From positions 1 to 64,000 of the forward strand of contig CALWVR010000031.1 in assembly GCA_944385105.1 (NCBI GenBank): a stretch of DNA of 64,000 nt. Direction: 5' to 3'. The stretch comes from an uncultured Clostridia bacterium (GTDB lineage Bacteria > Bacillota > Clostridia > Oscillospirales > Acutalibacteraceae). This document shows positions 34,171-43,058 of the stretch, piece after piece. A program made the translations under genes and the position numbers. The notes beneath the pieces were generated by a model. That model was not told the DNA's origin. It saw only the letters and a program-made list of their open reading frames with translations, and searched no databases. Every line of letters begins with the position of its first letter. The first letter of the stretch is position 1.

Positions 34171-34368
34171 CTATTTATAAGGAATTAATTTTTTAACTGC
34201 AACAACATTTGTTTTATCTGCAACTGTTGACTTTCTTAAACCTCTTTTACGTTTTGTTGTTTTTTTATTAAGTATGTGTGATTTATTAGCGTGTGCCCTT
34301 ATCACCTTTCCGCCTTTTGAAAGTTTAAAGCGTTTTTTAGCACCACTGTGTGTTTTAATTTTAGGCAT
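34171..34368 (-). CDS. rpmI: 50S ribosomal protein L35
   Basis: 65 residues: [41 protein letters not shown], ending VKKLIPYK. Standard length and position between infC and rplT. It has a GGAGGAGC ribosome-binding site. Confidence 0.98.
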   Translation of the reverse strand: MPKIKTHSGAKKRFKLSKGGKVIRAHANKSHILNKKTTKRKRGLRKSTVADKTNVVAVKKLIPYK

Positions 34369-34393
34369 TTTTGCTCCTCCTTAATGATAGATG

Positions 34394-34912
34394 TTACTTG
34401 CTTGGTTTCGGTGCAAGGAACATTAACATATTGCGACCATCAAGTTTGGCTGGCTTCTCTATATTTGCAAAATCAGCACATCCATCTGCAAACTTTTGCA
34501 TTATATCACTTCCAAGTTCTGGATGGCCCATCTCACGTCCTCTAAAACGAATTGAAACTTTTATCTTATTTCCTTCATTTATAAATCGTGCCGCATGTTT
34601 TAACTTAGTGTTAAAATCATGAACATCAATATTTAAAGAAAGCCTAATCTCTTTCACATCCATTATACGTTGGTTCTTCTTAGCTTCTTTTTCTCGTTTG
34701 GCCTGTTCAAAACGATACTTACCATAATCCATAATTTTACAAACAGCAGGATTAGCTTGTGGCGCAATTTTAACCAAATCAAGATTTCTTTCTGCTGCAA
34801 GATTAAGTGCTTGGCTAGATGACACTATACCTAATTGAGAACCATCTGAATCAATCAACCTCAGCTCTTTATCGCGTATCTCTTCGTTAATTTGTAGTTC
34901 CTTACTGCTAAT
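34394..34912 (-). CDS. infC: translation initiation factor IF-3, AUU start
   Basis: 172 residues if started at ATT 34910-34912. The N-terminal domain should begin QINEEIRDKELRLIDSDG, and no ATG, GTG or TTG exists in frame upstream of it. ATT follows GGAGGTG at normal spacing and gives (M)SSKELQINEEIRDKEL. An AUU start is the known device by which IF-3 controls its own synthesis, since IF-3 rejects non-standard starts. A TTG at 34856-34858 would cut the conserved N-terminus. The C-terminal domain ends IEKPAKLDGRNMLMFLAPK. It heads the infC-rpmI-rplT operon with a leader upstream. Confidence 0.95.
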   Translation of the reverse strand: MSSKELQINEEIRDKELRLIDSDGSQLGIVSSSQALNLAAERNLDLVKIAPQANPAVCKIMDYGKYRFEQAKREKEAKKNQRIMDVKEIRLSLNIDVHDFNTKLKHAARFINEGNKIKVSIRFRGREMGHPELGSDIMQKFADGCADFANIEKPAKLDGRNMLMFLAPKPSK

Positions 34913-35063
34913 ACCTAACGCACCTCCATAACAACTTTATAAAATAACAAAGCGCAGACAGACTTTTCTCTCCGCGCATCAATACCCAGCTAAAAACTAA
35001 AATATTGACCCATGATGGAATAAAAGCCCATAGGTGAGAACAATCTGTTCTTCTTTGTTTTAC
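34913..35063 (-). promoter_or_regulatory. infC operon leader with attenuator hairpin (candidate L20/IF3 leader)
   Basis: About 150 untranslated bases between the predicted transcription start (about 35063) and the AUU codon. It contains ATGCGCGG...CTGCGC (34952-34977) followed by TTTGTTATTTTA, which looks like an intrinsic terminator. Further upstream, ACCTATGGGC and CATGGGT segments could pair alternatively. Many Firmicutes have an L20-binding leader here. The specific fold has not been computed. Confidence 0.5.
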
Positions 35064-35070
35064 ATAGTGA

Positions 35071-35099
35071 ATTGTAACAAATTAATTTGTAAATGTCAA
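35071..35099 (-). promoter_or_regulatory. promoter of the infC operon
   Basis: Minus strand: TTGACA (35094-35099), a 17-base spacer and TACAAT (35071-35076). Confidence 0.75.
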
Positions 35100-35191
35100 T
35101 ATATATTTTTAAAAATTTTTCTCTATTAATAAATTAAATTTAAATTTATATGATATAATGATAATGTGATTGAAAAGGAGGTAACTTTGCT

Positions 35192-36469
35192 TTGTACAGT
35201 AAAATCAAATTAAAGAAAATTAAATCACTTAAATTAAAAATAACATATATTATAGCTTTGGCCGTATTTCTACTTCCCTTATCTGTAACTAATGTTCAAG
35301 CTATAAGACTAGATCAAACTAAATGGGGATACTATGAAACCATTAAAAATTCAAATATTCCATATCAAAACCTTACTAACCCTAAATCTCAAATAATAAG
35401 CGGTCCTTGCTGGGCCTTTGCTGATATGGCAACTCTTGAAGCATATCTATCTAAGATGGGCATACTTGAAGAAAGCTTGTCTGAAAAACATTTATTAAAC
35501 TGGGCTAATAAAGGAAAAAACAGCACTGGTTGGAAAATTGATATAACTCGAGGTGCTTCTAATACTATTTCAAATGGATATTTTACATCTTGGACTGGCC
35601 CCGTTTTTGAGAAAGAATGCTATTATGACATAATTAATAAAAGTTTTTCTTGCCAAGATGAGTCAATAACTTCCAAGTATCATGTTACTGGAATCAAATA
35701 CATCGATAATCCTAGCGAAGAAGATATTAAAAAAGCTATTTCAGAATATGGGGCAGTAAGTGTAGGATATTATCCTGGAAATTATGCTCATGCTGTATCT
35801 ATTGTAGGGTGGGATGATAAAAACTCAAAGTGGCTTGTTAAAGATAGCGCTCGTTATCCCAATTGTTACAGCTGGTTATCTTTTAAAACTAAACTTTTTG
35901 ATTGTCAATGCATAACATCAGCGCATAAAAACAATGGTAATGAAAAAATATACCAACATGATGAATTCGGGGTAACCCGTATGATAAAAAATGAGTATCA
36001 ATTAATAGTTGCTAATGTATTTAATTTTAGTGGAAATGAAATTTTAGATTCTGTAATGATAAATGGATATGGAGCTAATTCTAATCTGGAAATTTTTATC
36101 TCAGATGTCGACTCAAATGGTCACCCTATATCAGATGAGAACAGTTGGCAAATGCTATATAAAGGAAACATTCCTTATGATGGTTATTTTACAGTATCAT
36201 TAGATAAAAAAATTAAACTTTTAAACAAAAAGTATGCAATAATTATTAAAATAAGTAAAGGCAGTAATTACGATGAAGGTGGTATAGGATGTCAAGCTTT
36301 AAAAAATGATCCTGAACTTAATCTTGGCAATACTATCAATACAAATAAAAGTTTTATTCTACAAGATAACACATTTTACGATATACAATATGATAAAAGC
36401 TTTATGGACGCTGATTTAAAAAATGCTACACTGTCTATAAAAGCAATTACAAGAAATGTCTCTATGTAA
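35192..36469 (+). CDS. secreted papain-family (C1) cysteine peptidase with C-terminal lectin-like domain
   Basis: 425 residues. TTG start with a strong AAAGGAGG site; an extended -10 (TGATATAAT) lies at 35151-35159. A signal peptide with a basic N-terminus and hydrophobic core (residues 18-33) has a likely cut after VQA (37). The peptidase domain has the oxyanion Gln in SQIISGPCWAF with the catalytic Cys six residues later, and the catalytic His in AHAVSIVGWDD. The expected NSWG motif is replaced by KDSARYPN, so the usual third residue Asn is Asp. The C-terminal part (about 265-425) is beta-rich and resembles the lectin-like domain of clostridial C1 peptidases. Secreted, possibly self-processing. 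It stands alone between two minus-strand operons. Confidence 0.85.
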   Translation: MYSKIKLKKIKSLKLKITYIIALAVFLLPLSVTNVQAIRLDQTKWGYYETIKNSNIPYQNLTNPKSQIISGPCWAFADMATLEAYLSKMGILEESLSEKHLLNWANKGKNSTGWKIDITRGASNTISNGYFTSWTGPVFEKECYYDIINKSFSCQDESITSKYHVTGIKYIDNPSEEDIKKAISEYGAVSVGYYPGNYAHAVSIVGWDDKNSKWLVKDSARYPNCYSWLSFKTKLFDCQCITSAHKNNGNEKIYQHDEFGVTRMIKNEYQLIVANVFNFSGNEILDSVMINGYGANSNLEIFISDVDSNGHPISDENSWQMLYKGNIPYDGYFTVSLDKKIKLLNKKYAIIIKISKGSNYDEGGIGCQALKNDPELNLGNTINTNKSFILQDNTFYDIQYDKSFMDADLKNATLSIKAITRNVSM

Positions 36470-36490
36470 ACATTACATAGAGACATTTTT
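36456..36490. terminator. bidirectional terminator between peptidase and ispH-S1 gene
   Basis: TGTCTCTATGTAA pairs perfectly with TTACATAGAGACA, followed by TTTTT on the plus strand. Confidence 0.85.
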
Positions 36491-36502
36491 CTATGAATAA
36501 AA

Positions 36503-38449
36503 TTACTCCTCTAAAGATTTATTTTCTTCCGTCAAAGCATCTTTAATAGAAAGGCTTACTTTATGATTTTCAAAATCTATGTCAGTAATTTTAGCATTAA
36601 CCTTCTGTCCAATAGAAAGTACATCCTCTGGTTTTTCTACCCTAGAGTTAGATATTTGAGATATGTGTATTAGACCATCAATTCCTGGCAAAATCTTAGC
36701 AAAAGCACCAAACCGAGTTAACCCAACTATTTCTACTTCTATAATTGACCCTATTGAATAATTATTTTTTAATTTTTCCCAAGGATTATCCTCTTGTAAC
36801 CTATACCCAAGTGACACCTTTCCCTCTTCTTTATTAAAGTCTTTTATATAAACAGAAATTACTTGACCTATTTTTAGGACGTCAGAAGGATGTTTTATTC
36901 TATCCCAAGACAAATCTGAAATATGAATCATTCCATCAATGGCACCAAGATCTACAAAAGCACCATAAGAAGTAAATGATTTTACTTTCCCTTGGCGAGT
37001 TTGCCCCACCTCTATATCACTCCAGAACTTATCTAACAGTTCTTTTTTCTTTTCATTCAAAACAGAACGAATAGAACCTACAGCTTTTTTTCTTCCTTTA
37101 TCCACTTCTATAATTCTAAATTGAACGTCCTTATTTTTTAAGTCATCCAAAGAATCCTTTCTTGACAAAGTAGCTAAAGACGCAGGTATAAAAATTCTCA
37201 TGCCCAATGAGTTAACTATTATACCACCTTTTACAATTTCAATAACCCTACCTGATAGTACTTCTTTGCTTTCCATAGCCTTAGTAATTTTATTCCATCC
37301 ATTTTCAGCATCAACTCTTCTCTTAGAGAGCATAATAGTCCCATCCTGGTCATTAGTCTTCATTATTAAAAGCTCTAACTCATCCCCAACCTTAACTATA
37401 TCCTCAGATTTTGCATTTGGGTCTGAGGAAAGTTCAGAAAGCGGAATAAATCCAGCATGCTTTCTACCAATATCTACATAAACTTCACTAGGCGTAATCC
37501 CAACTACCACTCCTTTTACCTTATTATCAGTACTCAAATTCTTTAATGATTCTTCAAGCATCTGCTCAAAATCCATTTGACTTTCCTGACCTTCATTTTT
37601 TTTCATTATTTCTTCCATCTTTTGTTTTACCTCCTCTATAATTATAGCTGGTGTAGAAGCTCCAGCTGTAATTCCTATATAAGTCGAACCTCTTAGTTTA
37701 TTCATTGATATATCATTAGAATTTTCTATAAAATATGTTTTACAATTTTTTTTACATATATTATAAAGCTTCGTTGTATTAGAACTATGTTTCCCTCCAA
37801 CCACTATCATTAAGTCAACTTTCTTAGATAAATTTTCCGCCTCACTTTGTCTTTTTTCAGTTGTACTACATATAGTGTCAAAAACGAGAACTCTATGGCA
37901 AACTTTTCTAATTAAATTTACACAACTATTCCATTCTATTAAATTAAATGTAGTTTGAGCTACAACAATAATTTTAGAGTTAAATAGTTCATTATTACTT
38001 ATTATATCCAATAATTCATCCAAATAATTAAAAGTATAAACTTTTCCTTTACAATAACTCATTATGCCTTTAACCTCAGGATGTGTCTTATCTCCTGCAA
38101 TTAAAGTCACAACGTTATCAGCCGAGTTCTTGCTTACTATATCATGGATTCTTTTCACAAACGGACAAGTTGCATCTATATAGTCTAAATTTAATTTATC
38201 TAAAGTCTCTATTATACTTCTAGACACACCATGAGATCTTATTACCAATACTCCATCATTATCAACTTCGTCTAATTTATTAATAATTATAACCCCATCA
38301 TTTTCCATTTTTGCAATCATATCAGAATTATGAATAATAGGACCTAATGTATAAACCTTTTTACCTTTACCAATAAGACTATATACCATCTCAACAGCCC
38401 TATTTACACCAAAACAAAAGCCTGCTTGAGACGCTACTTCTATCTTCAA
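36503..38449 (-). CDS. ispH: IspH-ribosomal protein S1 fusion
   Basis: 648 residues. Residues 1 to about 280 are IspH (HMB-PP reductase) with the cluster Cys residues in QAGFCFGVNRAVE, DATCPFVKRIHD and DTICSTTEKRQSEA, and GITAGASTPAIIIEEV at the domain end. After a linker come four S1 RNA-binding repeats (about 310-640), e.g. SEVYVDIGRKHAGFIPLSEL, SYGAFVDLGAIDGMIHISDL, and FGAFAKILPGIDGLIHISQI. IspH makes isoprenoid precursors in the MEP pathway; the S1 part may act in translation. The fusion is known from clostridia. It follows plsC and cmk, the usual neighbours. Confidence 0.95.
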   Translation of the reverse strand: MKIEVASQAGFCFGVNRAVEMVYSLIGKGKKVYTLGPIIHNSDMIAKMENDGVIIINKLDEVDNDGVLVIRSHGVSRSIIETLDKLNLDYIDATCPFVKRIHDIVSKNSADNVVTLIAGDKTHPEVKGIMSYCKGKVYTFNYLDELLDIISNNELFNSKIIVVAQTTFNLIEWNSCVNLIRKVCHRVLVFDTICSTTEKRQSEAENLSKKVDLMIVVGGKHSSNTTKLYNICKKNCKTYFIENSNDISMNKLRGSTYIGITAGASTPAIIIEEVKQKMEEIMKKNEGQESQMDFEQMLEESLKNLSTDNKVKGVVVGITPSEVYVDIGRKHAGFIPLSELSSDPNAKSEDIVKVGDELELLIMKTNDQDGTIMLSKRRVDAENGWNKITKAMESKEVLSGRVIEIVKGGIIVNSLGMRIFIPASLATLSRKDSLDDLKNKDVQFRIIEVDKGRKKAVGSIRSVLNEKKKELLDKFWSDIEVGQTRQGKVKSFTSYGAFVDLGAIDGMIHISDLSWDRIKHPSDVLKIGQVISVYIKDFNKEEGKVSLGYRLQEDNPWEKLKNNYSIGSIIEVEIVGLTRFGAFAKILPGIDGLIHISQISNSRVEKPEDVLSIGQKVNAKITDIDFENHKVSLSIKDALTEENKSLEE

Positions 38450-38545
38450 ACAACTACCTCCTAAAGTTAAAGCTTTAGAAATTTAAATTCAATAAGATTA
38501 TTATAAATTATCTAAAAGAAAAAAGCAACTAAATTTTTATTATAG

Positions 38546-39172
38546 TCATTTTGTATTACATTTTGAAAAGTTAGGATTTAAACTTCTAATATTATCCATT
38601 ATAACCCGGCTTACTCTTCTAAATTCTTTGGAACTTTCTTCTTTTATACCAAGTTCTTCTATAGTTAAAGGTTTTCCCACCGCAATTACAGTTTTTTGAA
38701 AAGGTTTTACTGCACCTTTCCTTTGATTATATATACAAACAGGTATCATAGGTGAGTTTTGTTTAAATGCTATTATAGCACAGCCAGTTTTGGGCCTTAA
38801 AAGTTCACCAGTTTTAGAACGAGTACCTTCTATAAATATTCCCAGCAACTCTTGATCCTTTAAAACGTCTTGTGCTTTATCAAGTGCAGTCGTGTCACCT
38901 TTTCCTCTATTAACCGGAAAGGCTCCCAATTTAAGAAAAAATTTAGATAATAATTTATTCTTAAAAAGTTCAGCTTTTGCCATAAAAAATATAGGTCTAT
39001 GTACACTTGTTGCTAGTATTATTGGATCTATATTGGAGGTATGATTTGAACACAAAATATAACCACCAGACTTTGGTATATTTTCAGCACCCTCAACTTC
39101 AATTCTATAAATAATTTTAAGAATTGGTTTAAGTATATCTCTTAAAACTATATAAAGTTTACTTGCTTTCAT
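38546..39172 (-). CDS. plsC: 1-acyl-sn-glycerol-3-phosphate acyltransferase
   Basis: 208 residues from ATG 39170-39172 (MKASKLYIVLRDILKP) with GGGAGTG upstream; a longer frame adds seven residues inside cmk. Acyltransferase block I NHTSNIDPI (HX4D), block II around GAFPVNRGKGD, block III FIEGTRSKTGEL, and block IV MIPVCIY. It adds the second acyl chain to make phosphatidate. Its start overlaps the cmk 3' end by 14 bases, so the two are translated together. Confidence 0.93.
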   Translation of the reverse strand: MKASKLYIVLRDILKPILKIIYRIEVEGAENIPKSGGYILCSNHTSNIDPIILATSVHRPIFFMAKAELFKNKLLSKFFLKLGAFPVNRGKGDTTALDKAQDVLKDQELLGIFIEGTRSKTGELLRPKTGCAIIAFKQNSPMIPVCIYNQRKGAVKPFQKTVIAVGKPLTIEELGIKEESSKEFRRVSRVIMDNIRSLNPNFSKCNTK

Positions 39173-39842
39173 AGAGATCACTCCCTCTATCAAACTTAGA
39201 TTTTACAACTTTCAATAAAAATTTTATAGATTCTTGCAAAGACATATTACTAGTATCTATAATTATAGCAGATCTAGCTGGCTTAAGTGGAGCTATTTCC
39301 CTACTAGAATCATCATTGTCGCGTTTTATAATATCATTTAGTACTTCGTCATAACTACAATAAATATTTTTAGCTCTAAGTTCATTGTATCTTCTCTCAG
39401 CTCGTATCGCAGCAGAAGCCGTAAGAAATATTTTAATTTCTGCATCTGGTAATACAACTGTTCCAATATCCCTTCCATCCATTACCACATTATTGTTCTC
39501 TGCAAAATCCCTTTGAAGCTTCAATAAAAAGTCTCTTACACACTTAAAGGCTGAAATTCGCGAAGCTATCATAGAAATTTTTGGAGTTCTAATAAGTTTA
39601 GAAACGTCTTCTCCACATAAAAGTACATGCTGTCCATCTTTTTTAAAATCTAAGTCTATTTTCACCTTTGAAAGTTCTTTTTTTATTTCCCGATCTTCTA
39701 TATTATGTCTTTCAATATAAAGACCTATAGCTCTATATAAGGCACCTGTATCTACATATACAAACCCCAATATTTTTGAAATTTCCTTTGCTATTGTACT
39801 TTTGCCTGCCCCGGCTGGTCCATCTATTGCAATAGAAATCAT
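39159..39842 (-). CDS. cmk: cytidylate kinase
   Basis: About 227 residues from ATG 39840-39842 (MISIAIDGPAGAGKSTIAKE), with TAGGAGATGAG upstream. The P-loop is DGPAGAGKST; YVDTGALYRAIG, VVMDGRDIGTVVLPDAEIKIFLTA and RRYNEL are kinase motifs. It phosphorylates CMP and dCMP. The order BaiN-like flavoprotein, cmk, plsC, ispH-S1 is a common clostridial cluster. Confidence 0.95.
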   Translation of the reverse strand: MISIAIDGPAGAGKSTIAKEISKILGFVYVDTGALYRAIGLYIERHNIEDREIKKELSKVKIDLDFKKDGQHVLLCGEDVSKLIRTPKISMIASRISAFKCVRDFLLKLQRDFAENNNVVMDGRDIGTVVLPDAEIKIFLTASAAIRAERRYNELRAKNIYCSYDEVLNDIIKRDNDDSSREIAPLKPARSAIIIDTSNMSLQESIKFLLKVVKSKFDRGSDLYESK

Positions 39843-39846
39843 AAAG

Positions 39847-41100
39847 TTACTCATCTCCTAAATTTGAAGCACTATAACCTGCCAATGCTCCCGTTGAAAA
39901 AGCTATTTGTAGATTATATCCTCCAGTATAAGCATCAACATCTATTAATTCGCCTGCAAAATATAAGTTTCTTATCAATTTTGATTCCATAGTTTTCGGA
40001 TCTATCTCTGAAACCCTTATTCCACCAGAAGTTATAATTGCTTCATCTATTGGCCTAAAATATTTTATATTAATTCTTAAGCTTTTTATTATATTTGCAA
40101 GCTTTAATCTCATTTCTTTAGTAATATCATGGCACTTTGTATTAGGTAGAATCCCAGATAGCTTTACAATAACAGGTATAATTTTTTTTGGTAGAAGATC
40201 ATTTAGTGAATTAATATAGTCTTTATTTTTATATTTTTCAAAGTCTTTAATTATTCTTTTATCAAGTTGCTCTAAAGTCAAAGCGGGTTTAAGGTCAATA
40301 AGCACATAATATCTTTTAGAATCAAAATCTACCATATGTGCACTTGCACTTAAAACAATAGGACCAGATATTCCAAAGTGAGTAAAAATCATTTCCCCAA
40401 AGTCTTTATAAACTAAATTCAATGTTGTATTATCAAAAAGTTTCAAAGAAACATTTTTAAGAGATAATCCTTGAAGCTCCTTGCACCAATGCTCATACGC
40501 CACTAAAGGAATAAGCGATGGTCTTAGAGGAACTATAGTATGACCACATTTTCTGGCCATATCATATCCGTCCCCAGTAGAGCCTGTTTTTGGATAAGAT
40601 TTACCACCCGTAGCTAATATGACAGCATCACAAAAAAGCTCCTTACCTGATACTAATTTTACTCCTTTGCAAATTCCTCTCTCAATTATTAATTCCTTAG
40701 CTGTTGCCTTTCTTATTTTGCATCCAACATCTTTTAAAGCTAATTTCATAGTATTAACCACGTCTATTGCCTTATTTGACTTAGGAAAAACTCTATTGCC
40801 GCGTTCCACATTAACTTCTAATCCATAGTCTTCAAAAAAACTAATTGTATCACTAGAAGTAAATCTTGTAAACGCACCATACAAGAATCGTCCATTAGTT
40901 GGTACATTATTTATAAATTCTTGACAATCACATTTATTAGTGATATTACAGCGCCCTTTACCTGTTATTCTTAATTTTTTACCACAAATATCGTTTTTCT
41001 CGATTAACGTTACATCTGCTTTACTTTTAGCACATGCAAAAGCTGCCATCATTCCAGATGCTCCTGCTCCTACAACTATAACCTTCTTGTTACTAATAAT
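39847..41100 (-). CDS. BaiN/HI0933 family FAD-binding oxidoreductase, apparent AUU start
   Basis: About 417 residues if started at ATT 41098-41100. The dinucleotide-binding strand KKVIVVGAGASGMMAAF lies at the very N-terminus, and no ATG, GTG or TTG precedes it in frame after the TAG at the ribosome-binding site. ATT is eight bases after a perfect AGGAGG (41109-41114). The ATG at 41050-41052 would remove the GxGxxG motif. Other motifs: GKGRCNITNKCDC, ILATGGKSYPKTGSTGDGYD, ELIDVDAYTGGYNLQIAFSTG. It is a flavoprotein of uncertain substrate, probably cytoplasmic. It lies four bases from cmk. Confidence 0.87.
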   Translation of the reverse strand: MISNKKVIVVGAGASGMMAAFACAKSKADVTLIEKNDICGKKLRITGKGRCNITNKCDCQEFINNVPTNGRFLYGAFTRFTSSDTISFFEDYGLEVNVERGNRVFPKSNKAIDVVNTMKLALKDVGCKIRKATAKELIIERGICKGVKLVSGKELFCDAVILATGGKSYPKTGSTGDGYDMARKCGHTIVPLRPSLIPLVAYEHWCKELQGLSLKNVSLKLFDNTTLNLVYKDFGEMIFTHFGISGPIVLSASAHMVDFDSKRYYVLIDLKPALTLEQLDKRIIKDFEKYKNKDYINSLNDLLPKKIIPVIVKLSGILPNTKCHDITKEMRLKLANIIKSLRINIKYFRPIDEAIITSGGIRVSEIDPKTMESKLIRNLYFAGELIDVDAYTGGYNLQIAFSTGALAGYSASNLGDE

Positions 41101-41166
41101 AAGATATACCTCCTAACGTTAAAAATCCAAAAACAATGGCGACAAAATGCCGCCAAAATCATTCTG

Positions 41167-41862
41167 TTATTTATTCTCTACATTCATCGCATTAGGATAC
41201 ATAATCATTAAAAATTCGTCACTATAGTTCTCATCTAAAAAACGTTCTATAGAGTTTGAAGCAGTTACTCCTTGATTTCTTTGCCTTTGTCGTATTAAAG
41301 CAGCCTCTGATATTAAAAGATTAAAAATCATATATATAAAAAGTATCCACGTTAATATTTTACCTGTTTTCATAGGTATTTTTTCTATTAACTGAGATAA
41401 TCGGGGATATATATCTTTTACCCATAAAAGCCCTAACAGTCCCCAAAAGAAAGCAAACAGCAAACTTGTTCGCCCACCGAAACTACCAATCTCGCCACTA
41501 TAATCCCAAGAAACCGTATTAAGTACAGCTTCTTGAAAAACACTACAAATATACTCGAATGCTCCTCCTATAAACATACAGATTATAAATATCCAAAGAT
41601 CTCTTAAAAAAGATATTTTATTAAGACATAAAGTCATTATAACCGCACCAAATCCATATACGGCATTAAATGGGCCATATATTACTCCCCATCTAAACTC
41701 AAGTTTATGTTGAATAATTAAACACCATAACGTTTCTAATATTACTCCAAGAAAAGAACTAATTAAATAAACCCAAAATAATTTATAAAAATTCATACCA
41801 TAAGCAAATACACAACGCTTTTTTTCAAAAGTAGTTCTCAAGCCTATAGTTTCCTCCATCAT
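41167..41862 (-). CDS. PF06541-type membrane protein (putative ABC transporter permease)
   Basis: 231 residues. The family pattern is clear: FWVYLISSFLGVILETLWC, FRWGVIYGPFNAVYGFGAV, GGAFEYICSVFQEAVL, then WDYSGEIGSFGGRTSLLFAFFWGLLG. There are about six membrane segments and a polar C-terminal tail. The family is annotated as CmpB-like permease without biochemical proof. A near-perfect GGC hairpin (AATGGCGACAAAATGCCGCCA) lies between it and the preceding flavoprotein gene. No function inferred. Confidence 0.8.
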   Translation of the reverse strand: MMEETIGLRTTFEKKRCVFAYGMNFYKLFWVYLISSFLGVILETLWCLIIQHKLEFRWGVIYGPFNAVYGFGAVIMTLCLNKISFLRDLWIFIICMFIGGAFEYICSVFQEAVLNTVSWDYSGEIGSFGGRTSLLFAFFWGLLGLLWVKDIYPRLSQLIEKIPMKTGKILTWILFIYMIFNLLISEAALIRQRQRNQGVTASNSIERFLDENYSDEFLMIMYPNAMNVENK

Positions 41863-41878
41863 TTACCCTCTTACGTTA

Positions 41879-42511
41879 TTATTTTGTACCAAAAATCCTA
41901 TCCCCTGCGTCTCCAAGACCAGGAACAATGTACCCATGATCATTTAAACTTTTATCCATAGCAGCACAGTAAATTGGAACATCGGGATGAACCTTTGATA
42001 AAGCATTTATTCCCTCAGGTGCTGCAATTATACACATAAACTTAATGCTCTTAGGTTTATTCTTCTTTATCATTTCAACAGCATCTACAGCTGTTCCACC
42101 TGTTGCAAGCATTGGATCTAATATTATTACATCTCTTTCTGCAATATCCGTTGGTAACTTGCTAAAATATTCAACTGGTTTTAAAGTATTTGGATCCCTA
42201 TAAAGACCAATATGACCAACCTTGGCTGCTGGAATCAAAGCTGTAACTCCATCGACCATTCCCATTCCTGCTCTCAAAATAGGAATAAAGGCTAACTTTC
42301 TACCGGATAAAACTTTAGTCTTTGCTACTGCTACAGGTGTCTCTACCTCAACTTCTTTCAAAGGTAAATCACGTGTCGCTTCATAGCACATAAGCATAGC
42401 TATTTCACTAGTTAATTCACGAAATTCTTTAGATCCTGTTCCCTTATCTCTAAGTAATGATATTTTATGCTGTATAAGTGGATGGTCCATAACAAAAATT
42501 TTACTCTTCAT
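41879..42511 (-). CDS. upp: uracil phosphoribosyltransferase
   Basis: 210 residues, full length: [38 protein letters not shown], the PRPP loop [18 protein letters not shown], and the closing [15 protein letters not shown]. It salvages uracil to UMP. It follows rpiB by about 70 bases, as in many Firmicutes. Confidence 0.97.
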   Translation of the reverse strand: MKSKIFVMDHPLIQHKISLLRDKGTGSKEFRELTSEIAMLMCYEATRDLPLKEVEVETPVAVAKTKVLSGRKLAFIPILRAGMGMVDGVTALIPAAKVGHIGLYRDPNTLKPVEYFSKLPTDIAERDVIILDPMLATGGTAVDAVEMIKKNKPKSIKFMCIIAAPEGINALSKVHPDVPIYCAAMDKSLNDHGYIVPGLGDAGDRIFGTK

Positions 42512-42584
42512 ATTTTCACAACCTTTTTATTATATAATTCTTTAAATAAATGTTATTTAAAGCAAATAGAGCTTTTTAAGATAG

Positions 42585-43040
42585 TTAAAGGTCAACTTTA
42601 AAAGTTCCATCCTCTATCTTTAATATTTGTTCTACTCTTACTTTGTGTCGTCCTGAGTCAAATGGAGTATTAAGAAATACACTTGCTAATAAAGTAGCTT
42701 TTTTCTTATCAAGAGTTCTTCCTCCTAGACATAAAACGTTAGCATCATTGTGCCGTCTTGTCATTTCAGCACTAAATTCATCTGAACAAACTGCAGCTCT
42801 TATTCCCTTTATCTTATTTGCTGCTATACTAACACCTATACCAGTCCCGCAACAAAGTATGCCCCTTTCACACTCACCACTAGCAACTGATTTGGCTACC
42901 TTGTATGCAAAAACTGGATAGTCCACACAGTCAGTATTATAAGTGCCAAAGTCTCTATACTCTAATCCTTCATTATTAAGATAATCCTTTATAGCCTCCT
43001 TAATTTCAAATCCTCCATGGTCACAACCAATAGCTATCAT
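42585..43040 (-). CDS. rpiB: ribose-5-phosphate isomerase B
   Basis: 151 residues from ATG 43038-43040 (MIAIGCDHGGFEIKE), with GGAGG directly upstream; the longer frame starts on the ribosome-binding site. Motifs: CDHGGFEIK, CVDYPVFA, GILCCGTGIGVSIAANK with the catalytic Cys, RRHNDANVLCLGGRT. Interconverts ribulose- and ribose-5-phosphate. It lies 18 bases from tsaB. Confidence 0.95.
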   Translation of the reverse strand: MIAIGCDHGGFEIKEAIKDYLNNEGLEYRDFGTYNTDCVDYPVFAYKVAKSVASGECERGILCCGTGIGVSIAANKIKGIRAAVCSDEFSAEMTRRHNDANVLCLGGRTLDKKKATLLASVFLNTPFDSGRHKVRVEQILKIEDGTFKVDL

Positions 43041-43058
43041 AAAAACCTCCAAAGTACA

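Noticed and set aside
41167..41862. ABC transporter with ATPase partner
   Set aside because: No ATPase or binding-protein gene is adjacent. Only the PF06541 membrane family pattern is supported.
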